Source: Monocercomonoides exilis (Eukaryota > Preaxostyla > Oxymonadida > Polymastigidae). From it: a stretch of DNA of 64,000 bases. The DNA lies in assembly GCA_001643675.2 (NCBI GenBank), contig LSRY02000021.1, positions 1,116,001-1,180,000 of the forward strand, given 5' to 3'. The stretch's first letter is position 1. Every line of letters starts with the position of its first letter. The notes under the pieces were generated by a model. That model was given only the letters and a program-made list of their open reading frames with translations. It searched no databases and had not been told where the DNA came from. Of the stretch, positions 21,908 to 34,692 are shown in pieces. Made by a program: the position numbers and the translations under genes.

Positions 21908-22282
21908 AATAAAAATGGATGAAGTGAAATAATTTTAAAGTTAAAAGAAAATATATTGTGCAAAAACAAAGCGTACTGAAGTGTTGCAGAGTTTATAATG
22001 TGAATGATATGTTGTGCTTAATTTGAGGCTGTGTTAGTGTGGTGTCTGTTGCGATGGATTGTCACACTTGTGTGTGAACGTGTGAACCTGGTGTTGAAGA
22101 GGCTTTGGCTTCATGTTTGGCTTCGGCTAATGCTTTGATCCTGGTAATAGGCCATGTTCCATGCTCATTATTCTGCTAATGTGATTGTGTTGTCTTGCTT
22201 GTTCCACGACCGTTCCTCTATCTTTTAATACCTGCTCCTCCTTTATGTTGAGTGGTGGGAAGAGCTAAGCTCTGGGCTGGCA

Positions 22283-22383
22283 AGAGAGGTGTCGTAGATT
22301 GATTGTTCTTTCCGAATTAAAGTGCAAAGCACCTTAATTCTTAAGAACAATCGTGATCAACGACACCTCTCTTTTATGGGAGT
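22283..22383. repeat. DIRS internal complementary region
   Basis: Its left half (AGAGAGGTGTCGTAGATTG to TTCTTTCCGAAT) is the reverse complement of the element's left end. Its right half (AATTAAAGTGCAAAGCACC onward, to ACACCTCTCTTTTATGGGAG) is the reverse complement of the right end. In the DIRS model this template aligns the two cDNA ends into a circle. Confidence 0.88.
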
Positions 22384-22554
22384 CTTTAGTAATTGGGCTT
22401 TCCAGTTGTCTAGCTGAATTCTCCGTCTGGTACACTTGATCTTCCTTATGCTGATTATATCCCTTATCCCTTCAGCTTCGATGTTTGTCGTTCACTGATC
22501 GTCAGGTTCTTCTATCTTTGATGGGTGGGTTATCTGAGTGTCTTGTATTGAGGA

Positions 22555-23976
22555 CTAAATGACGGGAGGCAAACCGAATCTGATGATATCAGTTGGCAGG
22601 TTGGGTGTGACGCTTGAATCCGTATTCTCAAGCTGTTGGCTCTTCTCACACGAGGTTTGCTGTTGGAGTACCGGAGATTGTATGCTTGATGCTGAAATAA
22701 GCTTGTCGGCCATTTGATGGGATAGGTCTGCAGAGAGGTAGAATCTAGAGGGAGTGTGTGCAGTTGGTGATAGTCTAGCGTACTTTGCAACCAGAGTTTC
22801 CGGTACCTTGTTGAGCATCAGCGTTGAAATAGCAGCGTGCTTAATGGTGTATGGGCGGGAGTGTTTGGGGACTCCTATCTAAGACATTCCTATTCTAGCT
22901 AGCTTCCTAATACCATCCACTGTCAGCGGGGTGAATTTTATTGTGTTCAAGAGGAATGTGTCACACTCAGGGTGTCTCTGTTTTATGAATTCCCATAGGC
23001 ACAATAAGGTTCTTGCTGGGCAAATCTTTGCGTTTGGCTCGTCGAGGAAAGGTACTGTAATGCAGGAAGGTGAATTTGTCGTCTTGAGCTTCGTTTGGAG
23101 ATGCACTGCGCTTGAATCTATAATCGATGCCATCATTGAGAGCTGTGCTAGTTCACGAAACCTGCAGGCTGTGAATATCATAATTAGCAAAATGCTTTTT
23201 ATGGTGAGTTCAAGAAACGACAACTTCTCATTTGGGGAGTCTTGAAAATAATATCGAAAAGCGAGGTCTGGCTTCCACATCTCAGTATAAGGTTTTCTGT
23301 GCACTTGGCTTCTGGAAAACGACCTAAACAGCACATGAAAGAGAGAGTTTCCTCCTATCTCCTTTCCATAAACCACCTTTGAAAATAGTGAAATAGCCGA
23401 ACGCGTGGCTGCAAGACACGCATATGAAAAACCTCGTTCCCTCAGGTCTGTAAAACAGTCTGCGCAGTTCTTTATCCAGTTGTCAAACTTCTTGGGGAAC
23501 GGTCGCAGTTTCAATCTCCTCCATGCTCTGCTGAAGTGTTTGAATCCGAAGCAATACGATCTCCATGTTGTCTGATCCACACTGTTCTTTGCTGCACCTT
23601 GGATTCTCACCGGTACTCCGCATTGTCTCATGCTCTGTTTCCACCATATTTCGCCTTCGTCTGCTACCAGTTTAGCCGCGCCGCCATGTATCCCCCCGGT
23701 GGCAGAGATGCTCCAGTCCTTCTTAGCCCTTCTCCTGGTATCAGGACCTCCTTTGCGTCCTTCCACATAACTCGATGAGTCTCCATCTCTTCTAATATTT
23801 GACTCCACACTTGATTCTTCCAGGCTGGAAGAAAAAGAACCACTCTCGCTCTTTCCGTCTGGGCTTTTTTCAGACAAGGCATTATGAGAGGCACAGGGGG
23901 ATGTGCCAAGATGACTCCTTCTCTCCAGTCTGCGGCCAGACCGTCCGTGCACCAAGGGCTTCCTGGCCCATACCAT
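22555..23976 (-). pseudogene. DIRS tyrosine recombinase, with one in-frame TAG
   Basis: The frame from 23976 to 22555 is open except for TAG at 22879-22881. Before it are the DNA-binding and first catalytic parts, with the Arg box FTACRFRELAQLSMM. After it, in the same frame, are the His box (TIKHAAISTLML) and the segment with the presumed catalytic Tyr (HTPSRFYLSADL). The His box lacks the usual second Arg (H-x-x-R). The frame overlaps the 3' end of the RT frame by about 310 nt, a normal DIRS arrangement. Recombinase joins the circular cDNA to the genome. It is broken by the TAG unless that codon is read through. Ends in TAG at 22555. Confidence 0.8.
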
Positions 23977-25540
23977 ATCGGTCTTTTCTTGTTTCTTATG
24001 TTTGCGAATGCGTCCACATTTGGGACGGCTTCCAGAACTGCTTCTGCTTCGCGAAGATTTTGAGTCCGAATCTCGTAGTCTCCTGCGATTGCGAGTCTTG
24101 ACAGCGAGTCTGCTATCACGTTCTTGTCTCCTGGAATATGAATTGCCTTAACTGTCAGATCCAATGCTTGACATACATATTGAATCTTTCTCAGTGGAGA
24201 AATCAAGTTCGGTCCTGCTCCCCACCTGTTGATGTTGAAAACTACTGAGGTATTGTACGAACCGAGGAGTAGGTTGTGGATTTTGTTGCGCTCCAGGTTG
24301 GAAGAAAAATTGTTGAGTACAAGGAGAACATCCAAGAGCTCTCTGTAATTCGATGTTTGTTCTCTGAATGTTGGGCTGAGAAGTTTGTGGAAATGTTGGA
24401 CATTCCCCGCAATATACAAGGTTGCTCCCACTGCAAAGGGAGATGCGTCCGTTGTAAGAACAGCTTCCGGGCTGGCAAAATCCACAAGCTTCCTGCTGAA
24501 CCTCGTATTCAGTCTCTGTAACCATAGCTCCAGTTGCTTCATCAGACTGCCGTTGAGACGCACCTCCCCATTCCAACCCGACTCTCTCACGCCTTTCTTG
24601 AGAACCGCATACCATCGGTTCATGAACAAGCTTGCATCTCTGAACACGAAGCGCGTAGCGCTGAGTAGCCCTATGAAGGATGCTAAACCCCGCACTTTCA
24701 CAGTCCTGCTGCGCTTCGCCCACTTCATCCATTTTCCACATTGTTGTCTCAGCTCCCTGCGTCGTTGATCCTCGAGTCTCACTGTCATCTGTTCGCTGTC
24801 CCATCTCCATCCAAGGTAATTGAAGTGTCCTTTTGGTTGTAGCTCGCTTTTCTCCATATTTACCAAGAAGCCTAACTGCCCCAACCAATCTACAATCTCC
24901 TTCGTTGCTGCTCTTAGATAATTCCTGTCCTGATGAAGAAGAAGAATATCGTCCAAATAAGTTACACATCTCACGCTCCACCGTTTCCTTACCTGTATCA
25001 TTTCTTTGCGCATCAACTTGGAAAAGACCCTGGGGGCGTCCTTGTATCCAAACGGCATTCCCCTGAAACCGAAGAAATCTCTTCTGAACTGGAAAGCCAG
25101 GTGAGGTGTGAACTCTCTGTGTACAGGTATGAGGAAATACGCCTGAGAAAGGTCCAAAGAAGTCGCCCAGTCTTCCTTTTGCAGCAGTTTCTCCACCGTG
25201 CGATGATCGTCCATTTTGAAGTGAACATCCTTCAGCGCGGAGTTCAGCGGTCTGCAGTCTGGGATTTGTCTGAATTTCCCGTTCTTCTTCGGGATAAAGA
25301 AAATATTGTTCAGGCAACCAACCTGGTCCGCGGTCAGCTTGGTCAACACTTCCGTCCTCAACCCCTCTTGTATCCACTCCGCACAAGCTTGTTCCTCTTT
25401 CTTCCCTCCGATAAAGCCTCTGCATCGTCCATTCTCCTTCTCTAGTTTTTCCCTCGCACCCTTTCCTTTCCAAATCGGTCGAATACCTTCCGCAATCACT
25501 TCTCCCGCTCCAATTTTCTCCCACTCTCGTGCGAAGGCTT
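23664..25540 (-). CDS. DIRS reverse transcriptase / RNase H / methyltransferase-like polyprotein
   Basis: A frame of about 620 codons. Residues near the start (EWEKIGAGEVIAEGIRPIW) match DIRS/Ty3-like RT beginnings. The RT core has IFFIPKKNGKFRQI, TSLDLSQAYF and the YLDD active site (VTYLDDILLLHQD). RNase H follows with TTDASPFAVGATLY and the HIPGDKNVIADSLSR motif. The C-terminal part (VDAFANIRNKKRPIWYG to LAHPPVPLIMPCL) resembles the N6-adenine methyltransferase-like domain found after RNase H in many DIRS elements. No ATG opens the frame. It overlaps the end of the gag frame, so expression probably needs a frameshift or re-initiation. The stop TAG-free end lies inside the recombinase frame. 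The reading frame looks intact. Confidence 0.9.
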
Positions 25541-26047
25541 GGGTGCGGCCTCCTTCTTTCTCTGAAAAAAACGGGTCTTTTGAGGGATAAAAGGTCTTTT
25601 GGAGTTAAAAGCTCTCGAGGAACGCGCGCTCTGCAGGCCAGCTGTATACGTTGAGTGTGTTAAGGTTTCTCGTTTCTTTTGCATCAATGGTGCAATCCTT
25701 TCAAGTTGTTCCCTGTTGAGTAATGGGTCTTCTTTTTCTTTCTGTAATAACCTAGCGGCAGCGAAACCAAATTTTGCAATTATCCTCATATGTCTAGCAT
25801 CTTGAAGCGCTGCAATTAAGAAGGTTAGCGCGTCGCTTAAATACGGTTTATCCTCCTGCTTCGCATTCTGAGTTGCCAGCACAATTGCCTTAAGCGCTGG
25901 AAGTAATCGGGACTCTACTTTCCAGGCTCCCTCGTCAAGTGCATCGGAAAACCAGCTTCTTGACCGGGAGTGAGCGTGGGTTCTAGCTGGAATAAACGGG
26001 GGGTTCCAAGAGTAACTCATATTCTGCTGCGGACTGATCAATATCAC
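25496..26047 (-). CDS. DIRS gag-like protein (start uncertain)
   Basis: An open frame of about 183 codons upstream of RT. It has a helical segment (RHMRIIAKFGFAAARLL) and a basic tail (SKRPFIPQKTRFFQRKK), consistent with a nucleic-acid-binding gag-like protein. The first in-frame ATG is near 26020. The same frame is open further upstream to a TGA near the start of the element transcript. A separate frame at 26318-26124 (MSTLLEGSASGLSG) may be the real N-terminus shifted out of frame. No Cys-His knuckle is seen. Confidence 0.55.
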   Translation of the reverse strand: MILISPQQNMSYSWNPPFIPARTHAHSRSRSWFSDALDEGAWKVESRLLPALKAIVLATQNAKQEDKPYLSDALTFLIAALQDARHMRIIAKFGFAAARLLQKEKEDPLLNREQLERIAPLMQKKRETLTHSTYTAGLQSARSSRAFNSKRPFIPQKTRFFQRKKEAAPKPSHESGRKLEREK

Positions 26048-26326
26048 TGGCGTTAATTGGAAAGTTGAACACTGAGTTGGAGGTTTGATCCCCGAATAGT
26101 AACTTGCAGGCTTTATCCAAGTGTCATGTGGGAGCAGAGTCTGGCGTCATTGCAATGTCGTCGGCTAGTTGAGACACAGAAGATGAAGGAAATGCTAAAC
26201 CGGAAGCTGCGGAAGTTGGATTGGAGATGGGGATTTGTGCTCCCATACCGCCTGTTGGTCCGCTTTGCGGGAATATCCCGCTCAGTCCCGACGCAGATCC
26301 TTCCAACAATGTTGACATTTATCAAA

Positions 26327-26431
26327 TTTTGTGAACGACAGAGCCCTTAATAAGGAGCTCTCACTCCCTAAAAGAGAGGTGTCGTAGATCACGATTGTTC
26401 TTAAGAATTAAGGTGCTTTGCACTTTAATTC
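26327..26431. repeat. DIRS right inverted terminal repeat
   Basis: Begins TTTTGTGAACGACAGAGCCC and ends GCTTTGCACTTTAATT. The inner part pairs with the left repeat, and the outer part matches the internal complementary region. Confidence 0.85.
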
Positions 26432-26550
26432 TCTAATTGTGCTTATTGGGTTTTAGGGTTTTGACGAATTAAACAAGTTCATTTTGTATATTGGGATGGT
26501 TTAGTGTTTTGTGGAGCAAAATTAGGGTAAGGATTAACCCTAGAAGAGAC

Positions 26551-26730
26551 TTGGGGCAAAATTCTTTCATTTATGAAAAAAACAACAATTTGTTCCAAAC
26601 TTTTTCCACAACCTTATCATGAGAAATCTTGCATTCCTATGTCAAAAAAATACAGAAAAATTCTAAAGCTGAGAAAAATAATTGTTAGAGAAGAATGGAA
26701 CAAAATTCTTAAATCATAAAATTTTGTACC
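26551..26730. repeat. Dispersed repeat, copy 2
   Basis: Same family and orientation as 5148-5335, starting TTGGGGCAAAATTCTTTCAT and sharing CAACAATTTGTTCCAAACTT. It lies about 120 bp outside the right end of the DIRS element. Confidence 0.75.
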
Positions 26731-28615
<1,885 letters not shown>

Positions 28616-31600
28616 TCAACAGCACACACATATCCCATCCAACCCATCGTCTTCAGAATCATCCAAATAAGTCTTCCTCTTCTGCTTCTGCTTCTGTTTT
28701 TCTGTCTCCTTCTGCCCTCCATCCGCCACACCTTCTCCCGTTGGCTGTTCATTGGGCAGTTCATTGAACATCACCTGCTGCTGCTGCAATTGCTGCTGCT
28801 GATACATTTCTTGTGTCATTGGCTGGTTCTGTGTCTGAATGTGTGCTTGGGATTGTGTGTGTGGTAGAGATTGTGGCTGAGGTTGTGTCGGAAGCTGATA
28901 CTGTGACTGTGAATGTGAATGTGATAGAGAGTGTGACAATGACTGAGATTGAGGTTGAGTCATAGATTGATTCAGATTTTGAGGTTGACTCAGATTTTGT
29001 GTCTGGGATGTCATTTGTGTCTGTGTCTGTGTTTGAGAGGAGAACTGAGGCGAATGAGTACCAATTCCAATGGGAACCAGACTCGATTGCAGATACGGTG
29101 TGGTCATGAGAGAAGAAGGTGGAGTGTTTGGAGCTGAGGTTGGATTGGGGGCAGCGGCAGTGGTGGTAGCAGCGGTGGTGGAGTAGATGGAAGAGGCAGA
29201 GGCAGAAGAGGAAGAGGAAGAGGAGGAGGAAGAGGAAGAAGATGAAGAAGATGATGATGATGTAGATGAAGAAGATGAAGATGAAGATGAGGAATAAGCC
29301 GAAGAATTCGCAGAAGAAGGTGAAGTGCATACCAAGTAAGAAGAAGAAGAGGAAGAGGAAGAAGAAGAAGAAGAAAGCTGAGCAGCTGTCTGAAGTGAAG
29401 TGCCAGCTGCTGCTGACGGCGAAGGCGGCTGAAGTGCAAGTGAAGTGTTCTGATTGACTGTAGACGAAGACTGAGAGATTGGAGGTGAAATGTGAAGAGA
29501 CTCACTTTGTGCTGAGCTGATCGGCTGGCCAAACAAATTGACATTCAAATTCGCACTCCCAATGGGATTAGCATTAGCATTAAGATTACCATTAGCATTC
29601 ATATTAGAACTTGCAGAATTAGCAGAATAACTACTTCCACTGGAATTAGCACTCACGCCCGCTCCGAACTGTGGGTTGCTCGCCAGCAGCATCTGCGCAA
29701 ACCGATCAGGCGAATGAGGAGGTGTCATCGGTGCCAGTGGCGTGAGAGGCGTCAGAGGTGTCGAATGCGCCTGTGTGAGCGGATCCAGCGCAGATGAAGG
29801 AAGCAGCAGCTTCACCTCTTTCTCCCCTGGCTCGCCGCCGGCCCACACTTCTATCTGGCTCCCCAGTCGGCTCCCGTCATCCATGCTTGGCGAGTCCAGC
29901 CGCTCTGACTTGTCAGACCGCTCGTACTCTGTGCCGTGTGCTGCTATTCCTCTTCCTCCTTCCCACGCCGAATTCAGCCGGATCGCCAAGTTCGCACTTC
30001 CCCCGCACTCTCCTTCAAACACAGCTGCGGCTGTCACTGGAACTGTCTTCATGTCACTAATACTGCCCATCCTATTCGAATCAATGCTGCTTCCTCCATT
30101 CACTCCTCCATTGCCACTACCTCCATCACTTCCTCCACTTCCTCCTCCACTTCCACTCCCAATCCCACTGAATGCAGAGAACGCGCCGGGAGGGCTGGAC
30201 GAGTAGCTCTTCAGCGGCACCGCATTCGTCTGAGACGGCTGGACAAGCCCTCCTCTTCCAGACAGCATCAAGTGCTGTACCACAACACACCCACCACCAC
30301 CACTTCCTCCTCCTCCTCCTCCATTTACTCCTCCAATCCCTTTCTCGCTCCCCTCCCTCGAATATTGAATCGCCCCTGGAACCTGAGCCGTGCGTGGCGG
30401 AGATCCAAACCTCTGCGGCTGCAGCTGAATCTGCTGAATCTGCTGCATTTGCTGTATCTGCTGCTGTTGTTGAGCCTGCACCATCATAATTTCTCCGCGG
30501 AGCGTCGGAGATTTCTGCTCGTCCGCCTCTGTGCCGTCACGCACCGTCCCGCCTTCGCTTAAGTCGAGCTTGCTCATCTCGCTCTGCAGCGCTTTCTCTC
30601 TCCTCCTCAGCCCTTCTCTGTTCTCTGCCATCGTCCTTGCTGCAAGTGTAGGGCTTAATGTGAACCCCTCAGCAACTGCAAGGTCGTTGTCTTCCACTTC
30701 GCCGTCTTCGATCTCTGCCAGCTCGTTTGTTAGCCCATGCCGCATCTCCTCTTCTTCTTCTCCATCGCCTTCTCCTTTGCTCTCGTTCCTTTCATCATTA
30801 TCCTCGTCTTCCTCCCCTTCCTCGCTCTCTTCATCTTCCTGTCCGCCTTCATCCTCCAATTCATCTTCTTCGTTCTTCTTCTCGCTCTCTGTGTCTGGCA
30901 CATCGTCCCAATTCACCGACTCCTTGCTGCCTCGCCTTCCGCCTATACAAACTCCATGTGCTCCTCCTCCTCCAACACCAACACCAACCCCTCCCAAACC
31001 TCCTCCTTCCGCCGGCGTCAGTATCAGCCCTGTCCGTGAATGTGAATGCGCCACACCCGGAACTTCTGAGCTTTGTGTGGCAAGAGACGCCAACGAAGAC
31101 AAAGAAGAATTGCCCACAAGCTTCTTTGCCTGGCTGAGTTTTAAAGCAGCAAGGCTTTCCGGAAGAGGTGGGATGACGCATTGTGTAACAGGGTATCTTC
31201 TGCGGCGGTTCTCCCAGTCGAAGGAGATGGAACGATCTACCTGCCGTTCGGTGAGAAGGGACTGCATAAGCTCCCGGAGAAATAGGTAGTTTGGCGTGTC
31301 GAAGGCCTTGAGGGAAAGCAAGTGGTCGACGAAGAGGCGGAACTGGTTGGGCATCCCGCGAACGAGGTTGTGGTTGAGGAAGCGGCCCTTAGCGATGCCG
31401 ATTTGGTTCTGGGGAGAAGACGGGGATGGGATGAGGTGAGGTGAGAAGAAAGGAATGAAGTGGGGAGAAAGGTAAGGGGGGGGAGGAGTGTGTGAATGAA
31501 CGAAGAGGTAAAAGGAGGTAGGGATGAAATGGGGAAGGTTGGAATTGATAAAGAGCGAATTCGAATGAAAAAGAACAGAGTTAATTTGGATATGAATATT

Positions 31601-32861
31601 CGTAAAGAAAAATAACAATATGAATATGTTGTTAAAGGAATGAAAAGTGAAATTAAAAAAAAAGAAAAAAGAAATAAAAAAAAACTAAAATGTTGCCTTT
31701 CACACACCCTACTCTTTAATGTTCCCCAGGGAAGCTTTCTTTTTGCTAACTCGACTAGCATATACAAGAGAGACCACAAGTCATCAACACGCCCAAGTTC
31801 CTTTTGTCGATTTTTTAAAAAAAATGTAAAAATATACAATTTTTATCAGTGAAAATGCAAAATGAATTAAAGAGTAATTAAATTTTCAACAAAAAAACGA
31901 AAGAGGAAAAAAAAAATATCAGTAAAATTAAATTTCTCTGAAAAAAAGGGGAGGCAAAGTCATACTATTCCTCGATGAGAATTAAACGATGCATATCGAG
32001 GGGTGCCTCGAAATCCGAGTTTTGTTTTTGGCTGATTTAATATTGATGAGTTAAAAGCCATTTAAAAAAATACAAATGGAACAAAAATACAATCTTCAAA
32101 ATAAAAATATTTAATGAGAAGCAAACTTGACGGGTGTTATCCGCTGGATCGTATCTTTTTGCCAATCCATAATCAATAAGATAAATTGTGTGGCACATTT
32201 TTCCTGTTCCAATCAAAAAATTTGCCTAAATGAATAAAAAATAATAAATCATAAATTAAACGCGCACAGATAATGTTTAACAATTGCATGCCGGCTTTAT
32301 ATCTCGATGCAGAAAGCATTTATTATGAAAAATCTCAATTGCTTCCAAGCATTCGACAGCAACAAGAGCAACTGTTATTGTCGAAAATTTTTTGCGCCGT
32401 CTTTGTCGAAGTAAATTTCTAATGAATATCCGATTTATTAGATTATATCAAACAGAACGTAATAATAATAAAATATAGTTCTAAAAATCAACTCCAAACG
32501 CAAGATTCTCGCCAAGTAAATCCATAGTGAAAAAGTAATCATTATTTATTGTCCCAAAGTGATAAATTTTTGGGAAATGTGCCATTCCTACGTTTATAGC
32601 GTAAAATTATAAAAAAATAAAATTTTCATTTAGAACAATATAAATTTAACTCCGACCTTGAAACTCGTTCAAAACTGCAACTTCTATCTTAAGTGTTTGC
32701 CCAGATGCAGCTTTGGGTGCACGTTTCATTGCATAGTCTCTTCCTTTCCATCGAGCAACATATATTGACCCAAAACCTCCTTGACCCAACTTTTTCTGGA
32801 CAATTAATTTGTCTCCTGGTGTATCTGAAAGCTGTATAATCTCAGGTAACTGCAAATCCAT
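28616..32861 (-). CDS. CK1-superfamily (tau-tubulin-kinase-like) protein kinase with a long low-complexity tail, seven exons
   Basis: Exons 32861-32657, 32587-32500, 32418-32292, 32225-32127, 32031-31966, 31800-31708 and 31408-28616 join in frame to 1,156 aa with a TGA stop. Kinase domain: glycine loop LGQGGFGSIYVARW, Lys in YAMKRA, catalytic loop FLHRDIKPANFLIG, metal site LIDYGLAKRYD (DYG instead of DFG) and GFRGTPRYASF in place of APE. Then come RVDDLWSLLYMLVELA, LPWGTL and a CK1-like C-lobe ending FDWENRR. These features are typical of the CK1/TTBK/VRK clade. The final exon adds about 800 residues: an acidic block, Gly- and Gln-rich stretches, long Ser runs and an Ser/Gln-rich end. The intron after exon 3 needs a GC donor (GCATGC), so it is GC-AG. 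Substrate unknown. Confidence 0.85.
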
Positions 32862-32972
32862 AGAAACATCAATGCAGTTAATGTGAGAAAATAAGTTAAA
32901 CAGAAAGGTCTGTTTAATATAAGATTAGGTATGGGTTAAAAAATAAATTTTGCATTTATAAGATTTCAATTA

Positions 32973-33481
32973 CTATTTATGTTTTGATGTTTCTTTTAAG
33001 ATTGAAGTGATCAACTCTCCCTTGGAGCAAGATTTATACAATAAACAAAAAACAATGCAAAAATTGATAACCTAAAAAGTATATGCAATCAAATATTTAA
33101 TTTTTCACAAATAAATTATGAAATCATGCATTATCGTTACGCTTAAAACTCTGTTTGGCTTCACTCCAAAAGTCTCCCTTGATTTTGCAATCATTTCTTT
33201 AAAAAATAAAGATTGTGCCAAAAACATTCCTGATGAATAATGAAGAAACAAAAAATTACAAACCAAATACAAATGATGTCCAAATTGCTTGTTTTACTCT
33301 CATTGTTAATCCGAAAAATGCAAACTATTGATTTTTTTCATTCTCTTTTATAATTAAAATAAAATGCTCACACCATAAATGCGCACATTACAAATGTTGT
33401 TTCTTGTTCAAGAAATGGATTTGAAACAAAAGAAACTTGCTTATTCTCTCTTTTGGGGCTATTTTTCATTTTATAATTCAT
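32973..33481 (-). CDS. Small multi-pass membrane protein, four exons (Asterix/WDR83OS-like?)
   Basis: Exons 33481-33374, 33324-33264, 33229-33150 and 33071-32973 join in frame to 115 aa ending in TAG. Introns are 34-78 nt with GTGTG/GTTTGT/GTTTT donors. The product has two or three hydrophobic segments. The central FAFFGLTMRVKQAIWTSFVF resembles the G-L-x-x-(R/K)-x-K-x-x-x-W segment of the ER protein Asterix (WDR83OS, a PAT-complex subunit of about 106 aa). The last exon is the least certain; an alternative frame there ends at a TGA. Clear splice signals and continuous hydrophobic coding favour a real gene. Identity is tentative. Confidence 0.4.
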
Positions 33482-33772
33482 GAAATAAACGAAAATTTAA
33501 TAATGACTATGATCAATCTTGAATCATGATGAATTGCTGAAATATAATAATAATTTTGTTCACAATGCAAAAAATCATGTTTATGCTGCAAAATGAGATG
33601 AATAAGAAAAAGGGCGAAGATGGGATGTGAAGGAAATGTTCGTTTATTCAGAAAATTGACTATAGAAAAATAATGTGCATGTTACATAAGTCTTTACACT
33701 CTCACAAAACAACATATATTAATCACTCAAAACAATATCCCAAGATAATTTTGTGGTTTTCACAGAATGTGA

Positions 33773-34511
33773 TTACTTCTTAACTTTCTTCAATTCTTGA
33801 GCAAGCCATTCCAATCCATGAAGAAGACCATCACCAGTCAATGCGCAGCATGGCTGAACATACCATGACCTGTCTCTGCAAACTCTGTCGAGCTCAAGTT
33901 TTTCACGGAGTTCTGTCGCGCTGCAGGCGCCTGCCAAATCTTGTTTGTTTGCATAAAGCAAAAGAACTGCACCACGAAGCTCATCTCTTTGAAGAAGATA
34001 ATGCAATTCTTCTTTTGCACAATCATTGCATTCCATGCTTGTGCATGCTATACGTGCTTGATCTGAGCTATCAACCACGTAAATAACAGCATCTGTGTTC
34101 TGATAGTAATGATGCCACAAGTGACGGATCTAAAAAAAGAATACACGTTCATAAAAAGCAACGTAATATCAGCAAAGAGAATTAATTGCAATTTGTGCAA
34201 ATTTTTGAATAAATAACGATTCACACCTTCTTTTGCCCTCCAACATCCCACACAACAAACTTGATGTTTTTCACCTGAACTTCTTCCATATTGAATCCAA
34301 TAGTTGGAATTGTATGCACATTTTCATTTAATTTCAATTTGTACAAAATAGATGTCTTTCCAGCAGCTGTTTTTTGAAATGTTAATTGATACAAAAAATG
34401 AATGAATGAATAAAAAATCCACATTTATCCCAAACCATCAAGTCCAACCATCACAATACGGTATTCTTTTTTACCGAACATGTTCAACACTTTATCTATG
34501 AGTCCTCCCAT
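33773..34511 (-). CDS. Arf/Arl-family small GTPase, three exons
   Basis: Exons 34511-34436, 34366-34227 and 34129-33773 join in frame to 190 aa ending in TAA. Gly2 follows the initiator Met, as needed for myristoylation. Nucleotide-binding motifs are all present: P-loop GLDAAGKTS, switch I TIPTIGF, switch [26 protein letters not shown], and CALTGDG in place of SA(K/T). A small insertion after the DSSDQAR segment ([14 protein letters not shown]) is unusual and raises the length about ten residues above typical Arf. Arf GTPases recruit coats and effectors to Golgi and endosomal membranes. The TAA stop falls exactly where Arf proteins end, which argues that TAA is a true stop here. Confidence 0.92.
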
Positions 34512-34692
34512 GAGTTTTGGTGTTCTGTTCGATCAACAGTTGTGCCGTTTTGAGGAATTTAGAAATAATTTGAATATGGGTCATGTTTCTTTTGCAGAAA
34601 AAATAAAGTTTTTTCAAATGAAAAATACAAATTAAACATAATGAAATAATAAAAAAATAAAACATATGACAACATTTTCCTTTTTTTCAATT

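Larger units (their letters stand above)
21827..26431 (-). mobile_element. DIRS-type tyrosine-recombinase retrotransposon, structurally complete
   Basis: About 4.6 kb in minus orientation. It carries, in order, a gag-like frame, an RT-RNase H-methyltransferase-like frame and a tyrosine recombinase frame. These overlap, as in DIRS elements. The ends are inverted terminal repeats (21827-21907 and 26327-26431) sharing CTACGACACCTCTCTTTTA and GGGCTCTGTCGTTCACAAAA. An internal complementary region at 22283-22383 joins the complements of the two element ends, the hallmark of DIRS. There is no target duplication and no integrase, as expected. In-frame stops in the recombinase, and one before gag, may make this copy inactive. 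Its GC-rich, evenly used codons contrast with host genes. Confidence 0.92.
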
